DNA from: Paraburkholderia largidicola
Lineage (GTDB): Bacteria > Pseudomonadota > Gammaproteobacteria > Burkholderiales > Burkholderiaceae
Length of the DNA: 64,000 bases
Assembly (NCBI RefSeq): GCF_013426895.1
Contig: NZ_AP023176.1
Location: 1,054,001-1,118,000 of the forward strand
Direction: 5' to 3'
This document shows positions 18,443-26,880 of the stretch, piece after piece. Numbering within the stretch: position 1 is the first letter of the stretch; every line of letters begins with the position of its first letter. Made by a program: the position numbers and the translations under genes. The notes beneath the pieces are model-generated. The model was not told the DNA's origin. It did not search any database and saw only the letters and a list, made by a program, of their open reading frames with translations.

Positions 18443-18763
18443 ATGGTGGGCATCGGCATGCAGATTGTCTATCTGGGCTGCAGCGCGACGGCTGCGCTCG
18501 AAGCGGAGGCAGCGATGCAACTGATGCGCCTGCAACCGTTCGGCGCGTCGCTGTCGGATTGCCGTCTGGCCATCGAAGCGCTGCGGCTGCGCTCGGGCAA
18601 ACCGCTCTACGATGTGCGCCTCGACCTCGTCACTGCGGCGCACGAACTGAAGCCGATTGGCCGCCATGCGGCGGAAAGCGCGGAAGAGGCCGTGCGCTGC
18701 GCGTTCGATGCAGCCGAGCGCGCGCTGCGGACAGCGGCCTCTGCGTCCGCGTCACGCCGTTGA
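18443..18763 (+). CDS. HPF/RaiA-like ribosome-associated protein
   Basis: 106 residues from ATG 18443; ATG 18458 (MQIVYLG) is an alternative with better ribosome-site spacing. The pattern of N-terminal strand, then LSDCRLAIEALRLRSGKPLY, DVRLDLVTAAHELKPIGRHA and the amphipathic helix AAESAEEAVRCAFDAAERAL resembles the beta-alpha-beta-beta-beta-alpha fold of ribosome hibernation factors. Such proteins inactivate 70S ribosomes in stationary or anoxic cells. Its position beside universal stress proteins and behind an FNR-like box fits a dormancy role. Sequence divergence from classical HPF is considerable, so the assignment is tentative. Confidence 0.6.
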   Translation: MVGIGMQIVYLGCSATAALEAEAAMQLMRLQPFGASLSDCRLAIEALRLRSGKPLYDVRLDLVTAAHELKPIGRHAAESAEEAVRCAFDAAERALRTAASASASRR

Positions 18764-18803
18764 GCGGCGCGCTGTTGAACACGTTCAGGCGCACCGCGCG
18801 CAG

Positions 18804-19172
18804 TCAGACTTCGTCGGCGAAAACGCCGTGCTCAGGCTCGGAATCGGTCCCGTCGATCCACTGCACATGCCATTGCCCGGCGACGGACGTGTGATCGGCA
18901 TCGCGATACCAGAGCGCCTGCCCCGATTCACCTTCGAACGGTCCGTCCAGTGCGAGCAGATCGAGGCCCGGCAACTCGCAGCAGACGCGCTCGCCCGCGG
19001 CGTCCAGAATGCGCGTGCCGCCGTTCGAAAGCGCCAGCGTGCCCCATTCAGGCAGATCGATCACGGCATGTCCTTCGCGTGACCATTTGCGGGCGTCGCG
19101 GTCGAGCCAGAGAATGGCGTAGACGGACGGCTCGATGCATTCGAACGTATCGAGGTGAAGGGTGATTCTCAT
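18804..19172 (-). CDS. Hypothetical protein of the low-oxygen locus
   Basis: 122 residues from ATG 19172, selected because AAGGAG lies six bases upstream; the frame remains open to 19199. The protein is soluble, acidic and rich in Trp (ILWLDRDARKW, WGTLAL, LWYRDADHTSVAGQWHVQW), with no signal peptide or membrane span, and I do not recognise a family. An FNR-like box at 19233-19246 lies 61 bases before the start, so anaerobic induction is plausible. It converges on the HPF-like gene. Confidence 0.65.
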   Translation of the reverse strand: MRITLHLDTFECIEPSVYAILWLDRDARKWSREGHAVIDLPEWGTLALSNGGTRILDAAGERVCCELPGLDLLALDGPFEGESGQALWYRDADHTSVAGQWHVQWIDGTDSEPEHGVFADEV

Positions 19173-19232
19173 CGACGGCTCCTTTTCGGCGTGGCGCACG
19201 CATTCAATCTACCGTGTATGCGTGGCTGGAAA

Positions 19233-19246
19233 TTGAGGCACGTCAA
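19233..19246 (-). promoter_or_regulatory. Degenerate FNR-like box before the hypothetical gene
   Basis: TTGAG-GCAC-GTCAA matches the FNR consensus at eight of ten positions. Its position, about 61-74 bases before the start of the gene at 18804-19172, suits a class II activator site near -41.5. It is weaker than the perfect boxes at 25629 and 28183. Confidence 0.45.
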
Positions 19247-19291
19247 TGGCCGCCGACATGAGCATGCGGCAAAGCGCTGCTGCTGCGAACC

Positions 19292-20323
19292 TCAGGACAC
19301 GACGTCGGCAAGCGGGCGTCGCGGCGAGTGCGCAGCCTGCGGGCCGCGCCCGACGCGCAGCAGCAGTTGCGGCGTCGCGTCGAGGTGCAGCAGGCCGCTG
19401 ATCTGCACGCGCAGCGTGGTCACTTCGATGGGCTGGTTGAGGTAAGACGCGGTCAATCCTTCGGAGACGGCAACCAGCAGCATGCGCTCGAGCGCCTGGC
19501 CAGCGGCGATCCATGCTTCGCGGTCGTTGCGCAAGGTCGCAATGCCGACGATCAACGGCGAGCCATCGACGAGATGCCGGTGCGTGGCCGGCGTCCCCGC
19601 GCCTGCGTCGAACACGCGGACCACCGCGGACACGAGCGGCACCGCGAAATCGAGCAGCCCGCTCACGGTCGTCCCATACGCCGGCATGCCGTCGTCGCGG
19701 CGGCGCGGATGGACCCAGACGGCAAGCTCGCGCCGAAAGCGCGGGTCGGCGAACTGGGTATGGTCCGCTTCGGCGACGAGGTACGCAATCGCCTGGCGAT
19801 CGGCGCGCTCATGCAGGCAGGCCGCCAGCGCGCCTTCCGCGTCGCAGGCGTCGATCAGCTTCTGTTGCACGGGAACGGGAACGGGCTCGTCGGCAAAGGG
19901 CGCGCGGGTCGTGACGCGCCGCGTGATCGCGTCGAAGAGCGACGCGACGGATGCATCGCCTTGACCATGACGCGACACCCGCACCAGCGCGACGACGTCG
20001 GGGTCCGCGTCCGACGGGAACAATGTGATCGCATAGGCGAACCCGAAGTGGCTCAGCGCCACGCGCAGATTGAAGAGCGCGGCCCCGCAACTGATGATCA
20101 GCCCGCGATCGAACGGATCGACGACGGGCAGCGCCCGCAGCCTGTCCACGCAGACGTGCACGGTGCTGCCGTCGATCATGAAGTGCCACGGCTGCGTGTT
20201 GTGATTGGACGGCGCGAGCACCGCGTATTGCAGTGCGAAGCGCAGTTGCGCATCGAGTGGCGCGGCAGGGTCGAACTGTGTTTCGTCGATTTCCCATGCC
20301 GATCGCGGCGTGGCGTGAATCAT
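19292..20323 (-). CDS. Acg-type nitroreductase family protein
   Basis: 343 residues from ATG 20323, preceded by GAGGA seven bases upstream. The start motif LQYAVLAPSNHNTQPWHFMI and the later SGLLHLDATPQLLLRVGRG are characteristic of the large two-lobed FMN oxidoreductases related to mycobacterial Acg (Rv2032), a dormancy-regulon protein. Known Acg proteins bind FMN tightly and lack ordinary nitroreductase activity, so a flavin-sequestering or redox-sensing role is possible. The gene follows fnr after 26 bases and should be cotranscribed with it. Confidence 0.82.
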   Translation of the reverse strand: MIHATPRSAWEIDETQFDPAAPLDAQLRFALQYAVLAPSNHNTQPWHFMIDGSTVHVCVDRLRALPVVDPFDRGLIISCGAALFNLRVALSHFGFAYAITLFPSDADPDVVALVRVSRHGQGDASVASLFDAITRRVTTRAPFADEPVPVPVQQKLIDACDAEGALAACLHERADRQAIAYLVAEADHTQFADPRFRRELAVWVHPRRRDDGMPAYGTTVSGLLDFAVPLVSAVVRVFDAGAGTPATHRHLVDGSPLIVGIATLRNDREAWIAAGQALERMLLVAVSEGLTASYLNQPIEVTTLRVQISGLLHLDATPQLLLRVGRGPQAAHSPRRPLADVVS

Positions 20324-20349
20324 CGGGTCGTCCTCGCGCCAGACCCGCG

Positions 20350-21147
20350 CTAGACGCGCGCAAGCCCCTCGTGATCGACGATGCGGATCGTCTTGCCGTT
20401 TGCATCCACGAGCCGCTCGCGCTGGAACTTCGAGAACATGCGGCTCACGGTTTCGAGCTTCATCCCGAGATAGCAGCCGATCTCCTCGCGCGTCATGCGC
20501 AGATGAAACTCCGCCGCGGAGAAGCCGCGCGCCTTGAAGCGCCGCGACAGGTTCAGCAGAAAGGTCGCCACGCGCTGCTCGGCCGTCATGGTGCCGAGCA
20601 GCATCATCTGGCTGGACTCGCGGACGATCTCGCTGCTCATCATCTGATAGATGTGATGCTGCATCGGCTTCAGCTCGCGGCAGATCGCTTCCAGTTGCGC
20701 AAACGGAATGATGCAGACGACGCTGTCTTCGAGCGCGATGGCATCGCAGTTGTGCTGGCTCGCGCCGACGCCGTCGAGACCCAGCGCCTCGCCGGCAATC
20801 TGGAAGCCCGTCACGTGCTCGCGGCCGTCGCGATGCATGACGACCGTCTTGAACGATCCCGCGCGCACCGCGTAAATGCTGTGGAACGCGTCGCCGGCGC
20901 GATAGAGCGTGTCGCCGCGCTTGACGGAACGCGTCGAGCAGATCACGGCGTCGAGCCGGGCCAGTTCGTCGGCGTTCAGGTCGGCGGGCATGCACAGCGC
21001 CCGCATCGCGCACGCGGAGCAGCGCGGCGCACGGCGCGCAGACGGCTCGGCGCGCGAGACGGGATGAATCGGCACGACGCGTGCACGGATTGTCGGGCGG
21101 TCGCTGCTGAGGGCGGTTTCAGTTGCGGTAGCAGTGGCGGCAAGCAT
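20350..21147 (-). CDS. fnr: FNR/ANR-type oxygen-responsive transcription regulator
   Basis: 265 residues from ATG 21147, which has AGGAG six to seven bases upstream (a GTG at 21168 would overlap the previous stop). Three N-terminal cysteines C43, C46 and C52 in CSACAMRALC have the CX2CX5C spacing of E. coli FNR, and C145 in DSVVCIIPF matches its fourth ligand, so an oxygen-labile 4Fe-4S cluster is expected. The recognition helix reads LETVSRMFSKFQ, with Glu, Ser and Arg at the positions that read TTGAT. This agrees with the TTGAT-N4-ATCAA boxes found nearby. It lies between the receiver gene and the Acg-like gene in one operon. Confidence 0.93.
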   Translation of the reverse strand: MLAATATATETALSSDRPTIRARVVPIHPVSRAEPSARRAPRCSACAMRALCMPADLNADELARLDAVICSTRSVKRGDTLYRAGDAFHSIYAVRAGSFKTVVMHRDGREHVTGFQIAGEALGLDGVGASQHNCDAIALEDSVVCIIPFAQLEAICRELKPMQHHIYQMMSSEIVRESSQMMLLGTMTAEQRVATFLLNLSRRFKARGFSAAEFHLRMTREEIGCYLGMKLETVSRMFSKFQRERLVDANGKTIRIVDHEGLARV

Positions 21148-21164
21148 GATCGGCTCCTGTTCGC

Positions 21165-21569
21165 TCACGGGGACGCGCGTTGCGTCCGGGCAATGCCTGC
21201 GACGGTGCGGCAGGCTGCATCGAATTCAGACGTCTTGTCGAAGAAGAAATCGGCGCCCGCCGCGTTGCACGCATCGCGGAACGCGCGCGCAATGTGGTTG
21301 GTCAGCACGATCTTGACGATGGCCGGATGCAGGCGGGACAGCGTCTCGATGAGCGCAAGACTGTTGCCGTCGGCAAGGCGCAGGTCCAGCACGACGATAT
21401 CCGCCTCGCAGGCGCGGATGCCCTCCAGCGCCGAGTCCCCGTCTTCAGCCTCGCCGGCGATTTCCACGCCCGCGATAGCGCCGAGCAGACGCGCAAGCCG
21501 GTGCCGCACTTCGACGGCGGCGTCGACGAGATAGACCTTGGCGGCGAGGGCTGGCACGGCGGTATCCAT
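21165..21569 (-). CDS. Stand-alone response-regulator receiver domain
   Basis: 134 residues comprising a single receiver domain and no output domain. The phospho-acceptor Asp is in IVVLDLRLADG, the Thr switch is in IVLTNHIA, and the conserved Lys is in FFFDKTSE. The usual acidic pair after strand 1 is reduced to one Asp (YLVDAAVE), which may weaken magnesium binding. It is the first gene of the receiver-fnr-acg operon, preceded by the palindrome at 21649-21662, and could be a phosphate sink or allosteric partner for the two kinases nearby. Confidence 0.85.
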   Translation of the reverse strand: MDTAVPALAAKVYLVDAAVEVRHRLARLLGAIAGVEIAGEAEDGDSALEGIRACEADIVVLDLRLADGNSLALIETLSRLHPAIVKIVLTNHIARAFRDACNAAGADFFFDKTSEFDAACRTVAGIARTQRASP

Positions 21570-21648
21570 GTCCAGCAGTATCGACGGCCCTATCTCAAAA
21601 ATGTATAGGACACGATGGAACCGACCCTAGGAGTTTAGGTAGGCGTTA

Positions 21649-21662
21649 TAGGAATATTCCTA
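21649..21662. promoter_or_regulatory. RcsB-like palindrome upstream of the receiver-fnr operon
   Basis: TAGGAATATTCCTA is a perfect 14-bp palindrome about 80 bases before the start of the receiver gene and 31 bases after the stop of the NarL-type regulator gene. It differs at one position from the RcsAB-box consensus TaAGaatatTCctA. RcsB belongs to the same FixJ/NarL DNA-binding family as the regulator encoded at 21693-22340, so this is a likely binding site for that regulator. Confidence 0.6.
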
Positions 21663-21692
21663 CTGAGGGCAACAGAGCCTTAAGCGCCGCGG

Positions 21693-22340
21693 CTAGATGT
21701 CGGCCTCGTCGTCGATCAGCTTGTGGCGGATCGCATAGCGCACCAGCCCGTTTTCATTCGGCATCTGCATTTTTTCGAGGATGCGGGTCTTGTGCGTGCT
21801 GATGGTTTTGACGCTCACGCACAGTTCGTGCGCGATTTCGGTGATGCTCTGGCCGGAGACGATGCGCCGGAACACGTCGTACTCGCGGTCGGAGAGCCGG
21901 TGATGCGGCAACGCTTCGGCGGGTTCGTTCAGATGCTGCGCGAAGCGCTCGGCCATCGCGAGACTGACGTAGACGCCGCCCGACGCCACCTTCGTCACAG
22001 CGCCGACCAGCTCGGCGCTGGCGCTTTCTTTCGTCATGTAGCCCGATGCGCCCGCCTTGAAGGCGCGCACCGCGTATTGCTGCTCCGCGTGCATCGTCAG
22101 CACGAGGATCCGCAGCGCGGGTTTCTCGTCCTTGATCTGCTTGATCAGATCGACGCCGTTGCGGCCCGGCATCGACAGGTCGAGCACCAGCACGTGGGCT
22201 TCCGCGGCGCGCACCAGCGCGATGGTCGTGGCGCTGTCGCATGCCTCGCCCGCCACCTCGAAACCGCTCGCGGATTGCAGAATGTGGCGCAGCCCGTCGC
22301 GCACGAGCGTGTGGTCGTCGGCAAGCAATACCTTGATCAT
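21693..22340 (-). CDS. NarL/FixJ-family response regulator
   Basis: 215 residues. The receiver domain has the acidic pair in LLADDHTLVRDGL, phospho-acceptor Asp in VLVLDLSMPGRNG and Lys in SGYMTKESASA. The C-terminal LuxR-type helix-turn-helix is LSDREYDVFRRIVSGQSITE then LCVSVKTISTHKTRILEK. Its start overlaps the kinase stop by four bases, so the two are a cognate pair. Together with FNR it probably controls the surrounding low-oxygen genes; the palindrome at 21649 is the best candidate site. Confidence 0.93.
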   Translation of the reverse strand: MIKVLLADDHTLVRDGLRHILQSASGFEVAGEACDSATTIALVRAAEAHVLVLDLSMPGRNGVDLIKQIKDEKPALRILVLTMHAEQQYAVRAFKAGASGYMTKESASAELVGAVTKVASGGVYVSLAMAERFAQHLNEPAEALPHHRLSDREYDVFRRIVSGQSITEIAHELCVSVKTISTHKTRILEKMQMPNENGLVRYAIRHKLIDDEADI

Positions 22341-23680
22341 GTCTGCGTATGTTCCTGTTGCACGGTTTGCATGGGAAAGGTCACCGTCAACGCAAAGCCC
22401 TGGTTCCTCGTCGTGTCGATCCGGACCGAGCCGCCCAGCATATGAGCCCGCTCGCGCACGCCGATCAGGCCGAACGGACTGTCTGCGCCTGCCTGCTCTC
22501 CCGTGCCGCTGCTTGCGTCGGGTTCGGCGCCACGGCCATTATCCGCGATGCGCAGCACGTAGTGTTGACTCCCCGCATGCAGCGTCAGCTCGACGGCGCT
22601 CGCTTCGGCATGGCGCGCGACATTGGTCAGCGCTTCCTGGACGATGCGGAACAGGGCGGTCGCCGCGTCTTTCGTGAACGCTGTGTCGGTAGTCTCGATG
22701 TCTCGTTCGACGGCGATGCCATAGCGGCTGGTGAAGTCGTTCGCGAGCCATTCGATCGCGGGCGCGAGGCCGAGATCGTCGAGCATCACGGGCCGAAGGT
22801 CGGCCGCGATACGGCGCAATGAAGCCACCGTCGCGTCGATGGTGCGAGCCATGCCGTGCAGACGCGACATGGCGTCGATCTGTTCGCGCGTGCCCGAATG
22901 CGAAGTCAGCTCGCCTTCGAGCACCGAAAGCTCCATTTTCAGCGCGGTGAGCTGCTGACCCAGATCGTCGTGCAGTTCGCGGGCGATGCGCGTCTTTTCC
23001 TCCTCGCGCACGCTCTGCAGATTGGCCGACAGCCGCCGCAACTCCTCGCGCGACTGCTTCAGCGCGTTGTCCGACTTCACGCGCTCGGTGACGTCGCGCA
23101 GCATCACCGTATAGAGTTTGCCAGCGTCTTCGCGTATCTGCGAAATCGACGCCTCCAGCGGAAATTCTTCGCCGTTCGCGCGCAAGCCGAACAGAACCGG
23201 CTGCCGACCCATCATGCGTTCGGAGATGCCCGTCGCGCCGAACTGCGCGACGTGCTGCGCGTGACCGTCGCGAAACCGCTGCGGGATGAAGCGTGAGAGC
23301 GGCGCGCCGAGCGCCTGCGCGGCGGGCACGCCGAAGATGCGTTCGGCGGTCGGATTGAAGATGACGATGTTTTGCGCTTCGTCGATCGTGATGATCGCTT
23401 CCATCGACGAGCGGATGATGCCCATCATGCGCGATTCATCGCGGCTCGCGTTGCGTGCGGAAAGGGCTTGCGTGCGCGTGGCGGCGAGCACGCTGACCAC
23501 GGCGGCAGCAATCGACAACGCGCACAGCGCCGTGATCAGCGCGAGCGTTGCCGCGCCGCTCGACGCGACGACGGCAAGCACGACCAGTGCGGTCAACCCG
23601 CAGGCGAGGGCGGCATATTGCGCGCGGGCAACGCGCCGATGCGCGAGCGACTTGCTGGCGATGTCGAGGTCGACTTTCAT
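22337..23680 (-). CDS. PAS-domain sensor histidine kinase (HisKA_3), partner of the NarL regulator
   Basis: 447 residues. Two N-terminal hydrophobic segments (residues about 20-65) anchor it in the inner membrane. A PAS/PAC domain follows (IITIDEAQNIVIFNPTAERI to LYTVMLRDVTERV). The phospho-accepting His lies in IARELHDDLGQQLTALKMEL, and the ATP-binding boxes are DNGRGAEP and FGLIGVRERAHMLGG. It overlaps the response regulator by four bases. The PAS domain has no visible haem or flavin ligand signature that would fix the signal, though the locus suggests oxygen or redox state. Confidence 0.92.
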   Translation of the reverse strand: MKVDLDIASKSLAHRRVARAQYAALACGLTALVVLAVVASSGAATLALITALCALSIAAAVVSVLAATRTQALSARNASRDESRMMGIIRSSMEAIITIDEAQNIVIFNPTAERIFGVPAAQALGAPLSRFIPQRFRDGHAQHVAQFGATGISERMMGRQPVLFGLRANGEEFPLEASISQIREDAGKLYTVMLRDVTERVKSDNALKQSREELRRLSANLQSVREEEKTRIARELHDDLGQQLTALKMELSVLEGELTSHSGTREQIDAMSRLHGMARTIDATVASLRRIAADLRPVMLDDLGLAPAIEWLANDFTSRYGIAVERDIETTDTAFTKDAATALFRIVQEALTNVARHAEASAVELTLHAGSQHYVLRIADNGRGAEPDASSGTGEQAGADSPFGLIGVRERAHMLGGSVRIDTTRNQGFALTVTFPMQTVQQEHTQT

Positions 23681-23833
23681 TCTTGCCTGCCTCGCGATAA
23701 CGACGGGCAGCGCGCGGCGCTTCCCGGCAAAGGCCGCCGTCGTGCGAAGCGCGCGTGCGTGACGCTGACATCGTGCGCGTTTGCGCCTGTCGCCGCGTGG
23801 CGTCCCGTCCGCGACGCCATCGTCATGCGCCCG

Positions 23834-24679
23834 TCAATGCGACATCAGGACGGGCACCGTCATCGATTCGAGCATCGTTCGCGTGACGCCGCCGAATACA
23901 CGTTCGCGCGCGCGGGTATGTCCATACGCGCCCATCACGAGCAGGTCCGCGTGCAGATCGGATGCGCGGTTGAGCAACGTCGCGCCGGTACCGACGCCGA
24001 TATGATGCGGCGTCGTCGAAAACGACGCTCGTACGCCATGTGCGTCGAGCCATGCGGCGACGTCGATGCCTTCGGGCGCGTCCGGGCTCTGTCGACTGTC
24101 ATGGTGCACACGATGCCGCACGATATCGACGCCGACATGGCGCGCGCGTTGCAGCAAGGGCAGCGCATCGGCGGCGGCGCGCGCAGCTTCGCGGCTGCCG
24201 TCCCACGCGAGCAGCACGTTGTCGCCGAGCGTGCGCACCTCGCCCGCATACGGAACGACGAGCGCGGGGCGGCCCGCCCCCAGCACCAGATCGCCGACGA
24301 AGTGCGGTGTCACGAACGACGCGGGATCGTTGGGATCTTGCTGGCCGAGCACCAGCAGATCCGCGTGCCGCGCATGGAGCATCGCGACGTCGAGCGCGGG
24401 TCCGGGCGGCGCGCGCCATTCGGCGCTGCGGCCGGCGCGTTCGGCGGCGGCGAGAAAGGCGTTTTGCGCCTTCTCGCGGCGCTCGTCTGCATGCGCTTCG
24501 AGCTGCCCGAACGACAGCGTTTTGTCCTGCCGGAAGATCGGCCTGAACAGATCCTGGCAGACCACGTACAGCCCGATCAGATGCGCATCCCAGCGCTGCG
24601 CGAGTTCGAGCGACAGCGCGATGCGCGTGTCGCTGCGGCGGCTATCGTCGATATGGACGAGCAGGGTCTTGTAGCTCAT
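23834..24679 (-). CDS. Universal stress protein, tandem UspA domains
   Basis: 281 residues containing two Usp domains. The start MSYKTLLVHIDDSRRSDTRI is typical, and the C-terminal domain ends with the nucleotide-loop motif DLLVMGAYGHTRARERVFGG and VLMSH. The gene lies 25 bases after another two-domain USP of closely similar sequence, so the pair probably arose by duplication and is transcribed from the FNR-controlled promoter region upstream of 25544. Such proteins bind ATP or other ligands and promote survival in anoxia. Confidence 0.9.
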   Translation of the reverse strand: MSYKTLLVHIDDSRRSDTRIALSLELAQRWDAHLIGLYVVCQDLFRPIFRQDKTLSFGQLEAHADERREKAQNAFLAAAERAGRSAEWRAPPGPALDVAMLHARHADLLVLGQQDPNDPASFVTPHFVGDLVLGAGRPALVVPYAGEVRTLGDNVLLAWDGSREAARAAADALPLLQRARHVGVDIVRHRVHHDSRQSPDAPEGIDVAAWLDAHGVRASFSTTPHHIGVGTGATLLNRASDLHADLLVMGAYGHTRARERVFGGVTRTMLESMTVPVLMSH

Positions 24680-24704
24680 GTCAGTTCCTTTTTCAGCAGG
24701 ACGC

Positions 24705-25544
24705 TCAGTGCGACAGCAGCACGGGCACGGTCATCGACTGGAGTACGGTGCGCGTCGCGCCGCCCAGCACCAGCTCGTGCAAACGGGAATGCGCGTAGGC
24801 GCCCATCACGATCAGGTCGCAGCCCGATTCCGCCGCCTGCGACAGCAGCACGTCGCCGATCGGCGTGTCGCCGCTGGCGGAGACTTCACGCACGTTCACC
24901 TTGACGCCGTGTCGCGCGATGGTCAGCGCAATGTCGGCGCCCGGAATGCGCCACAGCGGCGGCTCGTCGCGCGTCGCGTTGACGGTGAGCAGCGTGACGT
25001 CGGCGGCGTGCGACAGGAAGGGCATCGCGTCGTGAATCGCGCGCGTGGCTTCGCGGCTGCCATCCCACGCAACCAGCACGCGCTGGCCGAGCGTCGCGTG
25101 GGCGCCCGCCGACGGCACCAGCAGCACCGGACGGCCCGCCGACATCAGCAGATGCTCGACGAACTGATCGGCAATGAACGATTCGGGGTCTTGCGGATCG
25201 GTCTGTCCGGCGATCACGAGATCGGCGAGACGCGCGTAGGACGGCACGACGTCGTTCGCGTAGCCGGGCGCCGCAATCCAGCGCGCGTCCACTTTCGCGC
25301 GCGCGGCTTCCGCATGGAACAGGCGGTCGAGCGCGGCGCTGCGTTCGTGACGTTGACGCTCATGCTCCGCGTAATAGAAAGCCGTGCCCGCCATCACGAA
25401 TAGCGCGTGGGGATCGGGCAGGTAAGTCGTAAAGAGGCCCGTCAGCTTCGCGTGAAACTGATGGGCGACCCGTAGCGCGATTTCGAGGCGCGGATGCGCG
25501 TGAACGCCCGTATCGAGTTGCACGAGGATGCTCTTGTAGCTCAT
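24705..25544 (-). CDS. Universal stress protein, tandem UspA domains
   Basis: 279 residues from ATG 25544, preceded by GGAG at eight bases; an in-frame start at 25598 would add 18 unrelated residues. The first domain begins MSYKSILVQLDTGVHAHPRL and the second ends CDLIVMGAYAHSRLHELVLG with TVPVLLSH, matching the neighbouring paralogue almost motif for motif. Two FNR boxes (25629-25642 and 25684-25697) lie in the 223-base divergent region shared with the zinc alcohol dehydrogenase, so anaerobic activation is expected. Confidence 0.9.
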   Translation of the reverse strand: MSYKSILVQLDTGVHAHPRLEIALRVAHQFHAKLTGLFTTYLPDPHALFVMAGTAFYYAEHERQRHERSAALDRLFHAEAARAKVDARWIAAPGYANDVVPSYARLADLVIAGQTDPQDPESFIADQFVEHLLMSAGRPVLLVPSAGAHATLGQRVLVAWDGSREATRAIHDAMPFLSHAADVTLLTVNATRDEPPLWRIPGADIALTIARHGVKVNVREVSASGDTPIGDVLLSQAAESGCDLIVMGAYAHSRLHELVLGGATRTVLQSMTVPVLLSH

Positions 25545-25628
25545 CGCCGTTACTCCAGACAGAGAGAGACGTGGAGCGGGCATCAGCCCGCGATGCAAAC
25601 GAGTCTACGGGGCGCATCGGCATGGCGA

Positions 25629-25642
25629 TTGATGCAGATCAA
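25629..25642. promoter_or_regulatory. Perfect FNR box
   Basis: TTGAT-GCAG-ATCAA matches the FNR/ANR consensus at all ten half-site positions. It lies 85 bases before the USP start at 25544 (minus strand) and 125 bases before the alcohol dehydrogenase start at 25768. Confidence 0.85.
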
Positions 25643-25683
25643 GCAGCGTCGTATCGTGAGTCGCGCGGTTGTTTCCGGGGCGA

Positions 25684-25697
25684 TTGATCGACGTCAA
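25684..25697. promoter_or_regulatory. Near-perfect FNR box
   Basis: TTGAT-CGAC-GTCAA differs from the FNR consensus at one position. It lies 70 bases before the alcohol dehydrogenase start at 25768, the distance expected for activation from about -41.5, while the box at 25629 faces the USP operon. Confidence 0.75.
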
Positions 25698-25767
25698 GCG
25701 GGACGGCGCGCATGGGTCTAGATTGTTCTGTGTGAACTGCTTCATTCCTTCAATGGAGGACTCTGTC

Positions 25768-26808
25768 ATGAAAGCACTCGTGTATCACGGCCCCAACGAG
25801 AAGTCGCTCGACGAACGCCCGATGCCCGAACTCGCGGCGCCCACGGACGCCGTCGTCAGGATGACGCGCACGACCATCTGCGGCACCGACCTGCACATCC
25901 TCAAGGGCGACGTACCGACCTGCGAGCCGGGGCGCATTCTCGGCCACGAAGGCGTGGGCGTCGTGCATAGCGTGGGCAGCGCGGTGAGCGGCCTCGCGGT
26001 CGGCGATCACGTGCTGGTGTCGTGCATTTCGTCGTGTGGGCGATGCGACTATTGCCGGCGCGGCATGTACTCGCATTGCACGACGGGCGGCTGGATTCTC
26101 GGCCATCGCATCGACGGCACGCAGGCCGAATATGTGCGTATCCCGCACGCGCAGACGAGTCTCTACCGCATTCCCGCGGGACTCGACGAAGAAGCGCTGG
26201 TGATGCTCTCCGATATCCTGCCGACCGGCTTCGAATGCGGCGTGCTCAACGGCAAGGTTCAGCCGGGCAGCACGGTGGCGATCGTCGGCGCGGGGCCGAT
26301 CGGGCTCGCATCGCTATTGACGGCGCAGTTCTACTCGCCCGCGCAGATCATCATGATCGACCCGGACCCGAACCGGCTCGAAGTGGCACGACGTTTCGGC
26401 GCGACGGCCTCCATCGACAACAGTCACGAGGATGCCGTTGCGCAGGTCATGGCGTTGACGGAATCGACGGGCGTGGATTGCGCGATCGAAGCCGTCGGCG
26501 TGCCCGCGACCTTCGAACTCTGCGAAGCGCTGGTCGCGCCCGGCGGCACGATTGCGAACGTGGGCGTGCATGGCGTGAAGTGCGATCTGCATCTGGAAAA
26601 ACTGTGGGACCGCAACATTTCGATCACGACGCGTCTGGTCGATACGGTCAGCACGCCGATGCTGATGAAAACCGTGCGCGCAGGCCGCCTCGATCCGAAG
26701 CAGCTGATCACGCACCGGTTCGCGCTCGACGACATGCTCGCGGCGTACGAGACGTTCTCACATGCGGGGAGCACGCATGCGCTCAAGGTGCTGATCGAAG
26801 TATCGTGA
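25768..26808 (+). CDS. Zinc-dependent alcohol dehydrogenase (MDR family)
   Basis: 346 residues from ATG 25768, with GGAGG eight bases upstream; in-frame codons back to 25669 run through the promoter region. Catalytic zinc ligands fit TICGTDLHIL and ILGHEGVGVV, and the structural zinc cysteines are in CGRCDYCRRGMYSHC. The NAD-binding signature is VAIVGAGPIGLASLL. It should oxidise alcohols or reduce aldehydes in the cytoplasm, which suits fermentative redox balancing under oxygen limitation. The USP at 26881 follows after 72 bases and may be cotranscribed. Confidence 0.9.
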   Translation: MKALVYHGPNEKSLDERPMPELAAPTDAVVRMTRTTICGTDLHILKGDVPTCEPGRILGHEGVGVVHSVGSAVSGLAVGDHVLVSCISSCGRCDYCRRGMYSHCTTGGWILGHRIDGTQAEYVRIPHAQTSLYRIPAGLDEEALVMLSDILPTGFECGVLNGKVQPGSTVAIVGAGPIGLASLLTAQFYSPAQIIMIDPDPNRLEVARRFGATASIDNSHEDAVAQVMALTESTGVDCAIEAVGVPATFELCEALVAPGGTIANVGVHGVKCDLHLEKLWDRNISITTRLVDTVSTPMLMKTVRAGRLDPKQLITHRFALDDMLAAYETFSHAGSTHALKVLIEVS

Positions 26809-26880
26809 CGCGTGTCCTGTTTATAGAGCCAGCGGCCTTACGTTCCATCCAGTTTTTCGGGCATTTCAAGGAGAGTCGAC

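Noticed and set aside
20350..21013. Long minus-strand extension of the nitroreductase frame across fnr
   Set aside because: The extension lies in another frame of the fnr coding sequence, is Arg-rich, and the true nitroreductase has its own ribosome site and ATG at 20323.
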